In this document: one piece after another, positions 7,807-21,499 of the stretch | Numbering within the stretch: position 1 is the stretch's first letter | How the letters are laid out: the number at the start of each line of letters is the position of its first letter | Origin: Streptomyces cellulosae | GTDB taxonomy: Bacteria; Actinomycetota; Actinomycetes; Streptomycetales; Streptomycetaceae | Assembly (NCBI GenBank): GCA_014655195.1 | Contig: BNBH01000003.1 | Location: 62,001-126,000 of the forward strand | Length of the DNA stretch: 64,000 nucleotides | Direction of reading: 5' to 3' | Notes under the pieces: generated by a model | The model's database searches: none | Seen by the model: the letters and a program-made list of their open reading frames with translations, nothing else | What the model was told of the DNA's origin: nothing | Translations under genes and position numbers: made by a program

Positions 7807-8355
7807 ATGGACGCCGCACAGCAGGAAGCCACCGCCAGAGCGCGGGAACTGCAGCGGAATTGGTACGGGGAGCCGTTGGGGGCGCTCTTCCGTAGGCTCA
7901 TAGACGACCTGGGTCTCAACCAGGCCCGTCTGGCGGGGGTGCTCGGACTGTCCGCTCCGATGCTGTCGCAGCTGATGAGCGGCCAGCGGGCGAAGATCGG
8001 CAATCCGGCGGTGGTCCAGCGCGTGCAGCTGCTCCAGGACCTGGCGGGGCAGGTCGCGGACGGCAGCGTCAGCGCGGCCGAGGCGACGGAGCGCATGGAG
8101 GAGATCAAGAAGTCCCAGGGGGGTTCCGTCCTCACCAACACCACGCAGACCACGAGCAGTTCAGGTGCTCCCACGGTCAAGCGCGTGGTCCGCGAGATCC
8201 AGTCCCTGCTGCGCTCGGTGGCCGCCGCCGGCGACATCCTCGACGCCGCGGACTCCCTCGCACCCACCCACCCCGAGCTGGCGGAGTTCCTCCGGGTCTA
8301 CGGCGCCGGCCGCACGGCCGACGCGGTCACGCACTACCAGGCGCACCAGAGCTGA
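7807..8355 (+). CDS. helix-turn-helix DNA-binding protein
   Basis: 182 residues. An N-terminal helical region leads to a Cro/XRE-type HTH at ~25-60 (LGLNQARLAGVLGLSAPMLS, then QLMSGQRAKIGNP). A linker with EEIKKSQGGSVLTNTTQ follows, then a C-terminal helical domain with SLLRSVAAAGDILDAADSLA that could be an oligomerisation region. I chose ATG 7807 because MDAAQQEATARAREL begins the helical fold and GGGGAG precedes it; an ATG at 7783 is possible. It lies 150 bases upstream of the tail-anchored kinase on the same strand, so it may regulate or be regulated with that gene. Targets unknown. Confidence 0.85.
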   Translation: MDAAQQEATARARELQRNWYGEPLGALFRRLIDDLGLNQARLAGVLGLSAPMLSQLMSGQRAKIGNPAVVQRVQLLQDLAGQVADGSVSAAEATERMEEIKKSQGGSVLTNTTQTTSSSGAPTVKRVVREIQSLLRSVAAAGDILDAADSLAPTHPELAEFLRVYGAGRTADAVTHYQAHQS

Positions 8356-8505
8356 TGCACCGCCCGGCGGCCGAAGGGGGTTCGGCCGCCGGTGACACGT
8401 GGGGGTCAGGGGGACACGGGGGACGCCGAGGCTCGGGGGGAGTCGTATTGCTCGTCGTGGGGGAGAGACCGGGGGACACCTCAGGGGGAGGAGCGACGCA
8501 CAGCC

Positions 8506-9978
8506 ATGGGTGAGGTCTTCGCCGGCCGGTACGAGCTGGTCGACCCGATCGGACGTGGGGGTGTGGGCGCGGTCTGGCGCGCCTGGGACCACCGCCGTCG
8601 CCGCTATGTGGCCGCGAAGGTGCTGCTGCAGAGCGACGCCCACTCGCTGCTGCGCTTCGTGCGCGAGCAGGCTCTGCGGATCGACCACCCGCATGTGCTC
8701 GCCCCCACCAGCTGGGCCGCCGACGACGACAAGGTCCTGTTCACCATGGACCTGGTGGCCGGCGGCTCCCTGGTGCACCTGGTCGGCGACTACGGACCGT
8801 TGCCACCCGCGTTCGTCTGCACCCTCCTCGACCAGCTCCTCTCAGGGCTCGCCGCGGTGCACGCGGAGGACGTGGTGCACCGCGACGTCAAGCCCGCCAA
8901 CGTGCTGCTGGAGGCCACCGGCCGGGGCAGACCGAAGCTCCGGCTGTCCGACTTCGGCATCGCGATGCGGCTGGGCGAGCCCCGGCTGACGGAGACCGAC
9001 CTGGTCGTCGGCACCCCGGGGTATCTCGCGCCCGAGCAGATGATGGGCGCGGAGCCGGACTTCCCCGCCGACCTCTTCGCCGTGGGCCTGGTCGCCCTGT
9101 ATCTGCTCGAGGGCGCGAAGCCGGACGCCAAGGCCCTCATCCAGTATTTCGCCGATCACGGGACGCCGGGTGCCCCGAAGGGCATCCCCGAGCCGCTGTG
9201 GCAGGTGGTGGCCACCTTGCTGCAGCCCGACCCGGCAGCGCGCTTCCGCACGGCGACAGGGGCGCGGAAGGCGCTCGCCGCGGCGGCGGAGCTGCTGCCG
9301 GAGCCCGGCCCCGACGACGAACTGATCGAGATCTTCGACCAACTCGGCCCGCTGCCGCCCGGGTTCACGGAGGACGGCCCGGAGAAGAGGGCGTCCGGGC
9401 TGCCTCCGGAGGTCGGTGGGCCGGCGGGTGCGGGCGAAGGCGCGAGCGGGACGGCGGGGCAGAGCGCAGGGAGCGGCGGGGCTCCTGCCGACCCACGGCA
9501 CGCGACCCCGACCGCTACCACCCACGGCTCCCCCGCGACGCCACCCGACGCGGCCCCGCAGTCCGCCGCCCTGTCGGACACCGGCAGCTTCACCCTGCCG
9601 CCGCCCAAGCCCTCCTCCGTCCCCCTCCCGCGCTCCCCCGAGCAGCCGCCACACCCCCCGCAATACGTGCCCCACCCCCCGTACGGCCACCAGCAGCAGG
9701 CGCCCGAGGCCGCCGCCCACGAAGTCACCCATCAGCTGCGCTCCCCCCTGCCGCCGCCACCGGCCGTGCGTCCCGAACCCTCCACTGCTGAATACACCGC
9801 CCGGCCGTCCCAGGTTCCGCACCCGGACACGGTGACCGCACAGAAGGCACCGGCCCCTCGCTCCCACCGCCGGCGCGGCGTCCGCAGGCCCGGTCCGCCG
9901 GCGCGCGTCGCCGTGCCCGTACTGCTGCTGGCGCTGGCCTGCTACGCCGTGGGCTTCTGGGCGCTCACCCGCATCTGA
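8506..9978 (+). CDS. tail-anchored Ser/Thr protein kinase
   Basis: 490 residues. Kinase domain ~8-265: glycine loop GRGGVGAVW, ATP-binding Lys38 (VAAKVLL), catalytic HRDVKPAN (Asp127), Asp149 in SDFGIA, and APEQMM. All key residues are present, so it should be active. A ~190-residue Pro-rich disordered stretch follows (~285-460), then a basic block and a single membrane span at the extreme C-terminus (VAVPVLLLALACYAVGFWAL) with only a few residues beyond. It has no extracellular sensor, unlike PknB. ATG 8506 was chosen because MGEVFAGRYELVDPIG starts the kinase fold and GGGGGAGGAG precedes it. Follows the HTH gene. Confidence 0.92.
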   Translation: MGEVFAGRYELVDPIGRGGVGAVWRAWDHRRRRYVAAKVLLQSDAHSLLRFVREQALRIDHPHVLAPTSWAADDDKVLFTMDLVAGGSLVHLVGDYGPLPPAFVCTLLDQLLSGLAAVHAEDVVHRDVKPANVLLEATGRGRPKLRLSDFGIAMRLGEPRLTETDLVVGTPGYLAPEQMMGAEPDFPADLFAVGLVALYLLEGAKPDAKALIQYFADHGTPGAPKGIPEPLWQVVATLLQPDPAARFRTATGARKALAAAAELLPEPGPDDELIEIFDQLGPLPPGFTEDGPEKRASGLPPEVGGPAGAGEGASGTAGQSAGSGGAPADPRHATPTATTHGSPATPPDAAPQSAALSDTGSFTLPPPKPSSVPLPRSPEQPPHPPQYVPHPPYGHQQQAPEAAAHEVTHQLRSPLPPPPAVRPEPSTAEYTARPSQVPHPDTVTAQKAPAPRSHRRRGVRRPGPPARVAVPVLLLALACYAVGFWALTRI

Positions 9979-10050
9979 CGGCCACCGCCGCAAGCACGCG
10001 CCACCGGAACCACCAGTGGCAACGGCGCACCGGGTCGCGGCGTCACAGGG

Positions 10051-11391
10051 TCACCCCGGGTGGCCCGCCCCCCGGCGCCGGGCCACCACCGTCCACACCC
10101 CGAGCCCCATCACCAGGGCGCTCCCGGTGCCGATGCCGCCCGCCGCGAGCACCCGGTACAGGGTCTCGTCGCCCGCGTCACCGCCCCCGCCGGAGGTCAG
10201 GCCGTCCCCGCCGCCGACGGTGAAGACGTCCGCGGGCACGGTCCCGCCCGCGTAGTCCGGCCCGTCCTGCGCCGGCCCGCCCAGCCGCACGCGCAGCGTC
10301 AGCGGCACGGGCCCGTCGCCGAAGTCCTCCGCGACCTCCGGGGACAGGTGCGCGACGAGGTAGTAGGCGCCGGCGAACCGCACCGCCGAGATCTGCTGCC
10401 CGGAGGCGTGCCGGTTCTCGTACGCCACCGGCGGCAGGGGCTTCAGCGCCTTGGACTTCTGCCCGCCGTTGTAGCCGAGGGACAGGTCGTCGACCTCCCC
10501 GCGCACCGGGTTGTAGAGGTCGAGGGTGAGCGCGGAGGCGACGTAGCCGGAGGCGTCCGTGCCGGAGCTGCCCAGTTCGGCGGTGGCGTGGAGCTGCCGG
10601 CCCCAGTCGACGGGGACCTGGTAGAAGAGCGTCTGGCCCGGCCGTATGTCGTCGCGCCACACGCCCTCGCCGAGCGGGGTGGCCTGGGCGAACCCCGCGC
10701 CGCCCGGGCGGCGTTGAGCGGTTCCCTGGACGGGGGCGGGCGTGGCCGAGTCCCACGCCTCGGGCGCCGCCGTGCCGGCCGGTGTCTCCGTCCCGGGCTC
10801 GGAGACCGTGCCGATCTCCAGCTCCCAGGGGTCGGGCGAGGCGCCGCGCGCGTCGGGGGCGGCGCGCTCGACCATCACGTAGTACGTCCCGGCCTCGGCG
10901 CAGAGGCTTCTCCTGGGGGAGATCTCCCGCATGGCCCATGCGGCGACCGGACGGGGGCTGCCCGGCGCTCCGAAGGTCGCCGTGTCCGTATCGCAGGAGC
11001 GGCCGTCTGCGTCCTCCACGGTCACCTTGACGCCGTCGGCGACGGAGACGCCGGTTCCGGACGGCGGGACGGCGGTGGCGGAGGCGTACGCGGTCTCGGT
11101 GTCGTCCAGTTCCAGACGGAAGAAGACCTTGGCGTGGGGCGGGAGGGTGCTGCGGTAGGTCCGGCCGGGCTCCAGTTCCACGGCGTCCGCGGTGCTCCCC
11201 GCGCCCTCGATCCGGCGGGCGTCCTCGGCGAAGGCGTACATGAGGCCGGTGTCCTCGCCCGCGGCCTGGGCGTGCTGCCCCGTGAGGGCGGTCGCCGCGG
11301 TCCCCAGTCCGAGCGCGGCCGCCAGGCCCAGGCGTCCCACGTACCGGCTCCGTGCCGTCGTCCGCCGCGCCGTGCCCTGCCGTCCCCTCAC
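10051..11391 (-). CDS. large exported protein with C-terminal membrane anchor, unknown function
   Basis: 446 residues. An Arg-rich N-terminus and a hydrophobic signal segment (YVGRLGLAAALGLGTAATAL) end at an AQA site, so it is exported. The body is beta-rich: repeated PGRTYRSTLPP, TAYASATAVP and PGQTLFYQVPVDWGRQLHAT strands, with a Cys pair (SCDTDT and SLCAEAG) that could form a disulfide. A C-terminal span (LAAGGIGTGSALVMGLGVWT) is followed by VARRRGAGHPG. GTG 11391 was chosen because GAGGGGGG precedes it; a longer frame to 11496 overlaps the DLW-39 terminator. I do not recognise the family; the layout resembles jelly-roll-like ectodomains held at the membrane. Confidence 0.75.
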   Translation of the reverse strand: MRGRQGTARRTTARSRYVGRLGLAAALGLGTAATALTGQHAQAAGEDTGLMYAFAEDARRIEGAGSTADAVELEPGRTYRSTLPPHAKVFFRLELDDTETAYASATAVPPSGTGVSVADGVKVTVEDADGRSCDTDTATFGAPGSPRPVAAWAMREISPRRSLCAEAGTYYVMVERAAPDARGASPDPWELEIGTVSEPGTETPAGTAAPEAWDSATPAPVQGTAQRRPGGAGFAQATPLGEGVWRDDIRPGQTLFYQVPVDWGRQLHATAELGSSGTDASGYVASALTLDLYNPVRGEVDDLSLGYNGGQKSKALKPLPPVAYENRHASGQQISAVRFAGAYYLVAHLSPEVAEDFGDGPVPLTLRVRLGGPAQDGPDYAGGTVPADVFTVGGGDGLTSGGGGDAGDETLYRVLAAGGIGTGSALVMGLGVWTVVARRRGAGHPG

Positions 11392-11480
11392 GCGCCCCCC
11401 TCGTCGCCGCCGGGTCCCGCTGCCTGCCGCCGCCCATCCTGCACCGGGGGCGCGGCCCGCCCACAAGGTCCCGGCCGCAC

Positions 11481-11509
11481 AAAACCCCGACCGCACAGGC
11501 GGCCGGGGT
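11481..11509 (-). terminator. terminator of DLW-39 gene
   Basis: On the minus strand ACCCCGGCC pairs with GGTCGGGGT (one G-U) around an 8-base loop and is followed by TTTTG. Confidence 0.75.
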
Positions 11510-11533
11510 CTGTTCAGCGTCGTATGTCGGTAC

Positions 11534-11662
11534 TCACGAACCCGTGGGCACGGAGTCAGTCGCCTCCGTCCACAGATCCTGCTCGGCGCGATCCGCCTGG
11601 ATCTGGCGGTACACGAGGAGCCCGCCGATGGCGGCCAGTGCGACCAGGAGAAGCTTCTTCAC
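11534..11662 (-). CDS. DLW-39 family micro-protein
   Basis: 42 residues: VKKLLLVALAAIGGLLVYRQ, then IQADRAEQDLWTEATDSVPTGS. It has one N-terminal hydrophobic segment and the invariant Asp-Leu-Trp that names the actinobacterial DLW-39 family. Function unknown; it is usually encoded near gyrA and the tRNA-Ile/Ala genes, as here. GTG 11662 is the only start that gives the family length, with GGAAAGACGAGG upstream. Single gene with its own terminator. Confidence 0.9.
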   Translation of the reverse strand: MKKLLLVALAAIGGLLVYRQIQADRAEQDLWTEATDSVPTGS

Positions 11663-12000
11663 CGCGCGACCTCGTCTTTCCTTGACGTAGGGGACCTCTG
11701 GCGCCCGACTATACACACCGGTCGATACCGATCGGTGACCTACGTCGCCGCCCCCAACTGCCGCCGGAGACAACCGGATCGACGGGACGCGGACGGTCCG
11801 ATCGGAGGGTGATCACACCCGCACGCACGGTGTTTTCGCTCCCTTTCCTCCCGTAACCAGGGATTTTCTTACCTCATGCGCCCATCCGAGTGGTGTTCAT
11901 CTGAACATCCACGCGGCACGGGCGTCGGTCCACCACTTCGAGGCCCTCATACACATCATGAGGAAAGTACGCAAATCGCCCAACCCGAAAGTGAGGGGCC
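11663..12000. other. intergenic region upstream of DLW-39 and the small exported protein
   Basis: 338 bases between divergent genes. It holds a 10-bp palindrome ACCGATCGGT (11728-11737) inside a looser inverted repeat and a minus-strand TATAGT hexamer near 11710 that could be the DLW-39 -10 box. The plus-strand half contains T-rich TTTTCGCTCCC and GGGATTTTCTTACC runs and, at 11990-11998, GTGAGGGGC as ribosome-binding site of the next gene. No reading frame looks coding. Confidence 0.45.
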
Positions 12001-12426
12001 ATGGCCAGGAACAAGGTCATGCAGCTGTGGAACGCCGTTGTCACCGCCTTCCTCGCGCTGTGCACGGCGCTCGGTCTCGTCACCACGGCCGCCGCGGCGG
12101 CCGTACCCCAGACCCAGAAGACGCGCAACAGCGACAGCGCGCCGAAGACCGAGGCGCCCGCGCCGGCGGTCTCCCTGTGGTCCTGGTCGTTGATCAGAGC
12201 ACTGCCCCCCACGATGAAGCAGCGCATCCACGCCGAGGCACACGGCAAGTCCCCCAGCTGCCGGCACCGGCCCCTCGAGGACACGGCCGCGGAATCCGAC
12301 GCCGAGGCGGAACAGGCCCGTTCCTCCGAACGCCCCGAGTCCGAGCTGGTTCCCGCGCACTGCTCCCCGGACACCGTGACCACGCTTCCCGCACCCGCCT
12401 CCGCACGGATCCCCCTGCAACGCTGA
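12001..12426 (+). CDS. small signal-peptide protein (DUF6344-like)
   Basis: 141 residues. The N-terminus MARNKVMQLWNAVVTAFLAL continues CTALGLVTTAAAAA, a signal peptide or anchor. The rest is charged and Pro/Ala-rich with three Cys, basic around MKQRIHAEAHGKSPSCRHRP, acidic around ESDAEAEQARSSERPESE. The start has GTGAGGGG upstream. I believe it matches the Streptomyces DUF6344 type, but no function is known. No operon partner; a strong hairpin lies downstream. Confidence 0.7.
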   Translation: MARNKVMQLWNAVVTAFLALCTALGLVTTAAAAAVPQTQKTRNSDSAPKTEAPAPAVSLWSWSLIRALPPTMKQRIHAEAHGKSPSCRHRPLEDTAAESDAEAEQARSSERPESELVPAHCSPDTVTTLPAPASARIPLQR

Positions 12427-12544
12427 GGCCACCGCGCCCCCGCTGCTCTTCCTGACCCGACCCTCCTCGTGCCGTCGCTGCTTCACCGGAGTCCTGGCGA
12501 ACTTGCGTACAGCACAACGGCACGACACGAGCAGAGAGAACGAA

Positions 12545-12570
12545 GACCCCGGTCGCCCCCGACCGGGGTC
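12545..12570. terminator. hairpin downstream of small exported protein
   Basis: Perfect 11-bp stem GACCCCGGTCG / CGACCGGGGTC with a 4-base C loop, between two convergent genes. No T-run follows, so it would work only as a GC-type Streptomyces terminator. Confidence 0.6.
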
Positions 12571-12665
12571 CGGGTCATGTCCGGACTCAGCGCCCGCACA
12601 CGGCGGCGTGGGCCTCTGTGAGGCTTCCGTGGAGCCTCCGGCACCACAGGGCCCTCGACAGGCTC

Positions 12666-13044
12666 TCAGAGCGGGCCGAGACGCCTCCTCAGCAGGCAGA
12701 ACACATTGCCCTCCCGGTCAGCGAGCACATGCCACGGCTCCTCGCCGGTCTGCCCCACGTCGGCCGGCCGCGCCCCGGGCGCCGGCAGACGCCCCGGTTC
12801 GGCGTCCTGGTGACGGTCGGTGGCGTTCACGTCGATGTGCAGCCGTGTCCTGTCCGGCCGCGGACGCTCCTGCTTGCTGAGGACGAGCGTCGGCCGCGCC
12901 CCGCCGAACCCCTCACGCGGACCGATCTCGGTGTCCTCGCCGTCCCGGTCCAGTTCCACGAAGCCGAGCACCTCGCACCAGAACCGCGCGAGCAGCTCAG
13001 GGTCACGGCAACTCCAGCACCAGTTCCCTGATCCGACTCGCCAT
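12666..13044 (-). pseudogene. VOC/glyoxalase-fold protein gene with apparent +1 frameshift
   Basis: From ATG 13044 (GAAGGTGGGG upstream) the frame reads MASRIRELVLELP and stops after 13 codons. Continuing one base later, the sequence becomes CRDPELLARFWCEVLGFVEL, the classic start of a small vicinal-oxygen-chelate (glyoxalase/bleomycin-resistance-like) domain. That domain runs ~110 residues through LVLSKQERPRPDRTRLHIDV to DREGNVFCLLRRRLGPL. Removing one T (plus-strand A of the AA at 13010-13011) restores LVLECRDPELLARF. So this is either a recent single-base inactivation or a sequencing error. The downstream frame has no plausible own start. VOC proteins bind small molecules or metals; the substrate is unknown. 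Confidence 0.75.
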
Positions 13045-13122
13045 GAGGCCCCACCTTCCCATCGGCACCACGGGCCCGCGACCGTACCGCCGGCCATCGC
13101 GCCACGCGAGGGGTGGCGCGGC

Positions 13123-13581
13123 TCAGCCGGAGCCGCGCAGGTCGGCGACGACGCGGAAGCGCTCCAGAACGACCGGCGTCGCGTCGTCCACGGCGAAGTC
13201 CGGGTCGCCCAGCGCCGCACGCATCTCCTCACCGCCCCAGAACCGCTCGTGACCGGCGCGCCACTCGTCCACGCCGCCGTGCCCCTCGCCCTCGTCCACC
13301 GCATGGGCGAGATCCACCCGCGCCAGCGGGACGACACGCACGTCCGTCACCTCCAGGACGGCCACCGGCCGGCCGCCCGAGTCGACGAGCACGGAACGGT
13401 CCCCGACCTCGGGCAGGGGCTCCCCCTCGCGCTCGTACTCGGCGACGAGTCCTGTCGTGGCGGTCTTGGAGCCGTCGAGGACCGCCGCGACCAGCCGGTC
13501 GCGCAGCGGGCCGGGAAAGGCGAACTCCGCCGTGGGCAGCGCCGCGACGTCCGCGGCGGGCGGCGTGGGATCGGATGTCAT
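13123..13581 (-). CDS. ASCH domain protein
   Basis: 152 residues. The ASCH/PUA-like beta-barrel is visible: PLRDRLVAAVLDGSKTATTG, YEREGEPLPEVGDRSVLVD, RPVAVLEVTDVRVVPLARVD, and a terminal DATPVVLERFRVVADL. ASCH proteins are thought to bind RNA or modified nucleosides; some are amidohydrolases acting on N4-acylcytidines. GSKTATTG corresponds to the conserved Gx-K-x-x-(T/E) motif. It lies between the degenerate VOC gene and a tRNA-Ile terminator and is probably transcribed alone. Confidence 0.88.
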   Translation of the reverse strand: MTSDPTPPAADVAALPTAEFAFPGPLRDRLVAAVLDGSKTATTGLVAEYEREGEPLPEVGDRSVLVDSGGRPVAVLEVTDVRVVPLARVDLAHAVDEGEGHGGVDEWRAGHERFWGGEEMRAALGDPDFAVDDATPVVLERFRVVADLRGSG

Positions 13582-13622
13582 CCGGCGACCGTAACCGGCC
13601 GCTGCCGGCCCGCGCAGCGCAA

Positions 13623-13652
13623 AAACCCCCGGTCCGAGTGGACCGGGGGTTT
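13623..13652 (-). terminator. terminator of tRNA-Ile
   Basis: Perfect 13-bp stem AAACCCCCGGTCC / GGACCGGGGGTTT with a 4-base loop, just beyond the tRNA 3' end; on the minus strand it ends in TTTTT. Confidence 0.88.
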
Positions 13653-13660
13653 CCTTGCTG

Positions 13661-13734
13661 TGGGGCTAACAGGATTTGAACCTGTGGCCTCATCCTTATC
13701 AGGGATGCGCTCTAACCAACTGAGCTATAGCCCC
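13661..13734 (-). tRNA. tRNA-Ile(GAU)
   Basis: 74 bases without encoded CCA. Acceptor GGGGCTA pairs with TAGCCCC, D-arm AGCTCAGTTGGTTAGAGC, anticodon loop CTGATAA giving GAT (plus-strand 13698-13700), T-loop GGTTCAAATCC. All arms are intact. Confidence 0.97.
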
Positions 13735-13855
13735 GCCGCGCTGTGCGGGGTGTGTCCCGCGCGCTGACTCCTGAAGATTAGCGCACGACCGGGGCAGTCC
13801 CAAAATCGGTTTCCCGCGGGGCGTCAGCGCGGCCCGGGCGCGACCGGTGAGCTGG

Positions 13856-14599
13856 TCACTCGTCCTCGGCCAGGGTCAGCTCGACGCCGCCCACGAAACC
13901 GGCCGAGAGGTTGTAGATGAACGCGCCCAGGGTCGCCAGCGCCGTCGCCAGGATGACGTCGATGACGGCGATGACCGTGGTGAACATCAGAACGTTCGGC
14001 AGCGACAGGAACGACTGCAGGTCGAAGCCGTTCGAGCCCTCCGAGCCGGTCGCCTCCGAGATCGTGCCGCCGACGGTCGAGAAGACGCCCATGGCGTCCA
14101 TGACCATCCACAGCACCGCGGCCGCGACGATCGTGCAGATGCCGAGCGCGATCGACAGCAGGAAGCTGACCTTCATCACCGACCACGGGTCGGCCTTCGC
14201 CACCCGCAGACGCGCCTTGCGCACGCGCGGGGTGGTGCTGGCGCCCGTGCGGGGACGGCGCACCGCTCCCGTGCGGGCGGCGGCCGCGCCGGCCTGGGCC
14301 GGGTAGGCCTGCGGCGGGTGGTACGGGCCCGCCTGCTGCTGCGGCTGCCGTTCCCCCGGCAGCGGTGAGGCCGCCGGAGCGGCAGCACCCTGACCGGGTG
14401 CGGCCTGCGGGCCTCGGGTGTCCGTCACGGTTCCCCCCTGGGATCCCTGCCTGGTGGACGAGGAGGCGTCGGGGACCGGCGCCTTGATCGCTTTGAGATT
14501 GGTCGTGTGCGGATCTGTCGCCCGCGCGGCGGAGCCACGGCCGCCGCCGTCCGTTCCCGTACTGGTACCGGCCGGTCCGGCGCCCGTGGCTCCGCTCAC
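13856..14599 (-). CDS. DUF3566 membrane protein downstream of gyrA
   Basis: 247 residues. Residues 1-130 are disordered and Gly/Thr/Pro/Gln-rich. A basic linker (TPRVRKARLRVAKADPWSVM) leads into a DUF3566 domain with two membrane spans: FLLSIALGICTIVAAAVLWM, and VLMFTTVIAVIDVILATALA with ATLGAFIYNL. It ends GGVELTLAEDE. The family is almost always encoded directly after gyrA in Actinobacteria; its function is unknown. GTG 14599 is 18 bases from the gyrA stop and preceded by GAGGAG, so it is cotranscribed with gyrBA. Confidence 0.92.
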   Translation of the reverse strand: MSGATGAGPAGTSTGTDGGGRGSAARATDPHTTNLKAIKAPVPDASSSTRQGSQGGTVTDTRGPQAAPGQGAAAPAASPLPGERQPQQQAGPYHPPQAYPAQAGAAAARTGAVRRPRTGASTTPRVRKARLRVAKADPWSVMKVSFLLSIALGICTIVAAAVLWMVMDAMGVFSTVGGTISEATGSEGSNGFDLQSFLSLPNVLMFTTVIAVIDVILATALATLGAFIYNLSAGFVGGVELTLAEDE

Positions 14600-14617
14600 G
14601 CTGACTCACTCCTCGTG

Positions 14618-17215
<2,598 letters not shown>

Positions 17216-17257
17216 TGCTGGTGAAGGTCCTTCCTGGTGCGGTCAGCTGAGACCGAC

Positions 17258-19748
<2,491 letters not shown>

Positions 19749-20291
19749 TCACCCGTACGTGTCGCCCGGACCGGTGCTGCCGGGGGCCCTCAGCGGGCCG
19801 TAACGGCGGGCCGGACCGGTGGGTCCGACGACCTTGATCAGCCGCACGGTGCCGTGCCCGAGGTCGTCGTTGAGACGGGCCACCAGCGTCGGCGCCAGCA
19901 GCCGCAGATTGGTCGCCCAGGCCGTCGAGTCGCAGCGCACCACCAGCACGCGCTCGTCCTCGTCGTAGCGCTCCGGCTCGCAGTGCTTGGCGACGTCCTC
20001 GCCGACGATCTCCGGCCAGCGCCCCATCACCCCGCCGACCGCCGCCGGGGCCTCCCAGCCGCGCTCGGTCAGCAGCCGGTTGATCGCCGCGCCCAGCGCC
20101 ATCGGATCGCGCCGGTCGCCCCGCGCGCCGGAGCGCAGGCCCCCGCGCCGCGCCTGCTTCTTCTGCTGCGCCGCGTCGCCACGCGCGCGTGCCGCCTCCC
20201 GGGCCGCACGCAGCGCCACCCGCGCCAGGTCGACGCCCGAGGGCTCAGGTTCCTTGCCGGTGCCGCCCGCGGGCGGCTGCTGTCCACTCAC
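19749..20291 (-). CDS. dciA: DciA/DUF721 family replicative helicase loader-like protein
   Basis: 180 residues. A basic, disordered N-terminus (~1-70) leads to a DUF721/KH-like domain: [60 protein letters not shown]. DciA is the ancestral bacterial protein that binds and helps load DnaB; Actinobacteria lack DnaC and DnaI. Its GTG start overlaps the recF stop as GTGA, so recF-dciA are coupled within the dnaA-to-gyrA cluster. Confidence 0.9.
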   Translation of the reverse strand: MSGQQPPAGGTGKEPEPSGVDLARVALRAAREAARARGDAAQQKKQARRGGLRSGARGDRRDPMALGAAINRLLTERGWEAPAAVGGVMGRWPEIVGEDVAKHCEPERYDEDERVLVVRCDSTAWATNLRLLAPTLVARLNDDLGHGTVRLIKVVGPTGPARRYGPLRAPGSTGPGDTYG

Positions 20292-21409
20292 GCGCGCTCC
20301 ACCGTCCCCTCGGACACGGCGAACCGCGCGCCCGCCAGCACGTGCGGCACGTCGTCGTCGACGGCGGCCGTCACCAGCACCTGCTCACCGGGGGCCACCA
20401 GTTCGGCCAGTCGCTCCCGGCGGCGCGCGTCCAGCTCCGCGAAGACGTCGTCGAGCACCAGCACCGGCTCGTTGCCCTCGGCCCGCAGCAGGTCGTAGGA
20501 GGCCAGCCGCAGCGCCAGCGCGTACGACCAGGACTCGCCGTGCGACGCGTAGCCCTTGGCGGGCATCTGGCCCAGCTTGAGCAGCAGGTCGTCGCGGTGC
20601 GGGCCGACCAGGGTGACCCCGCGCTCGATCTCCTGCTTGCGGACCTCCGCGAGCGCGGCGATCAGCTGCTCGAAGAGATCCTCCCGGGTGTGCGCCTCGC
20701 CGGGCGCCGACGGCTTGTACTCCAGCGCCACCGGACCTCCGCCGGGCGCCAGCTGCTCGTACGCCTTGTCGGCCAGCGGCTGCAGCGCGGCCAGCAGGTC
20801 CAGGCGCTGCGCCAGCAGCTCGGCGCCCGCGCGGGCGAGGTGCTGGTCCCACACGTCGAGCGTGGACAGGTCCAGGGTGCGGCCGCCGTGCCTGCGGGCC
20901 AGCGCCGCCGACTTCAGCAGCGTGTTGCGCTGCTTGAGCACCCGGTCGTAGTCGGAGCGCACGCCCGCCATGCGCGGGGAGCGCGCCGTGATCAGCTCGT
21001 CCAGGAAGCGCCGGCGCTCACCCGGATCGCCCTTGACCAGTGCCAGGTCCTCGGGCGCGAACAGCACCGTCCGCACGATGCCCAGCACGTCACGCGGCCT
21101 CACCTGCGAGGACCGGTTGATGCGGGCGCGGTTGGCACGTCCCGGGTTGAGCTCCAGCTCGACCAGCTGCTGCCGGTCGCCCTGGCGGACCTGGGCCCTG
21201 ACGATCGCGCGGTCGGCTCCCATGCGCACCAGCGGAGCGTCCGAGGACACCCGGTGGCTGCCGAGGGTGGCGAGGTAGCCGACCGCCTCGACGAGGTTCG
21301 TCTTGCCCTGCCCGTTGGGACCGACGAAGGCCGTGACCCCGGGGTCGAGCGGGACCTCGACCCGGGGGTAGGAGCGGAAGTCGGCCAGCGACAGATGCGT
21401 GACGTGCAT
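20288..21409 (-). CDS. recF: DNA repair ATPase RecF
   Basis: 373 residues, an SMC-like ABC ATPase that loads RecA at gaps with RecO and RecR. Walker A GPNGQGKT (~30-37), the family start [19 protein letters not shown], a signature region near [12 protein letters not shown], and Walker [13 protein letters not shown]. Normal length. It follows gnd by 87 bases (a DnaA-box-rich gap) and overlaps dciA by four bases. Confidence 0.98.
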   Translation of the reverse strand: MHVTHLSLADFRSYPRVEVPLDPGVTAFVGPNGQGKTNLVEAVGYLATLGSHRVSSDAPLVRMGADRAIVRAQVRQGDRQQLVELELNPGRANRARINRSSQVRPRDVLGIVRTVLFAPEDLALVKGDPGERRRFLDELITARSPRMAGVRSDYDRVLKQRNTLLKSAALARRHGGRTLDLSTLDVWDQHLARAGAELLAQRLDLLAALQPLADKAYEQLAPGGGPVALEYKPSAPGEAHTREDLFEQLIAALAEVRKQEIERGVTLVGPHRDDLLLKLGQMPAKGYASHGESWSYALALRLASYDLLRAEGNEPVLVLDDVFAELDARRRERLAELVAPGEQVLVTAAVDDDVPHVLAGARFAVSEGTVERA

Positions 21410-21436
21410 GGTCGTTCCGCCGACCTCCTCCGGCGT

Positions 21437-21499
21437 TGTGGACCGCCGCGCGGTCCTGTGGACATCGGTCCCGTGGACGGATGACGTCCCTGTGGACTA
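21437..21499 (-). promoter_or_regulatory. four DnaA-box-like nonamers between gnd and recF
   Basis: Minus-strand CGGTCCACA (21437-21445), ATGTCCACA (21457-21465), CCGTCCACG (21472-21480) and TAGTCCACA (21491-21499), all in the same orientation at ~15-20 base spacing. The last overlaps the gnd stop codon. Confidence 0.6.

Noticed and set aside
10060..11685. 541-codon plus-strand frame opposite the exported protein
   Set aside because: The minus strand has a signal peptide, anchor and ribosome-binding site; the plus frame is Arg/Gly-rich without features.
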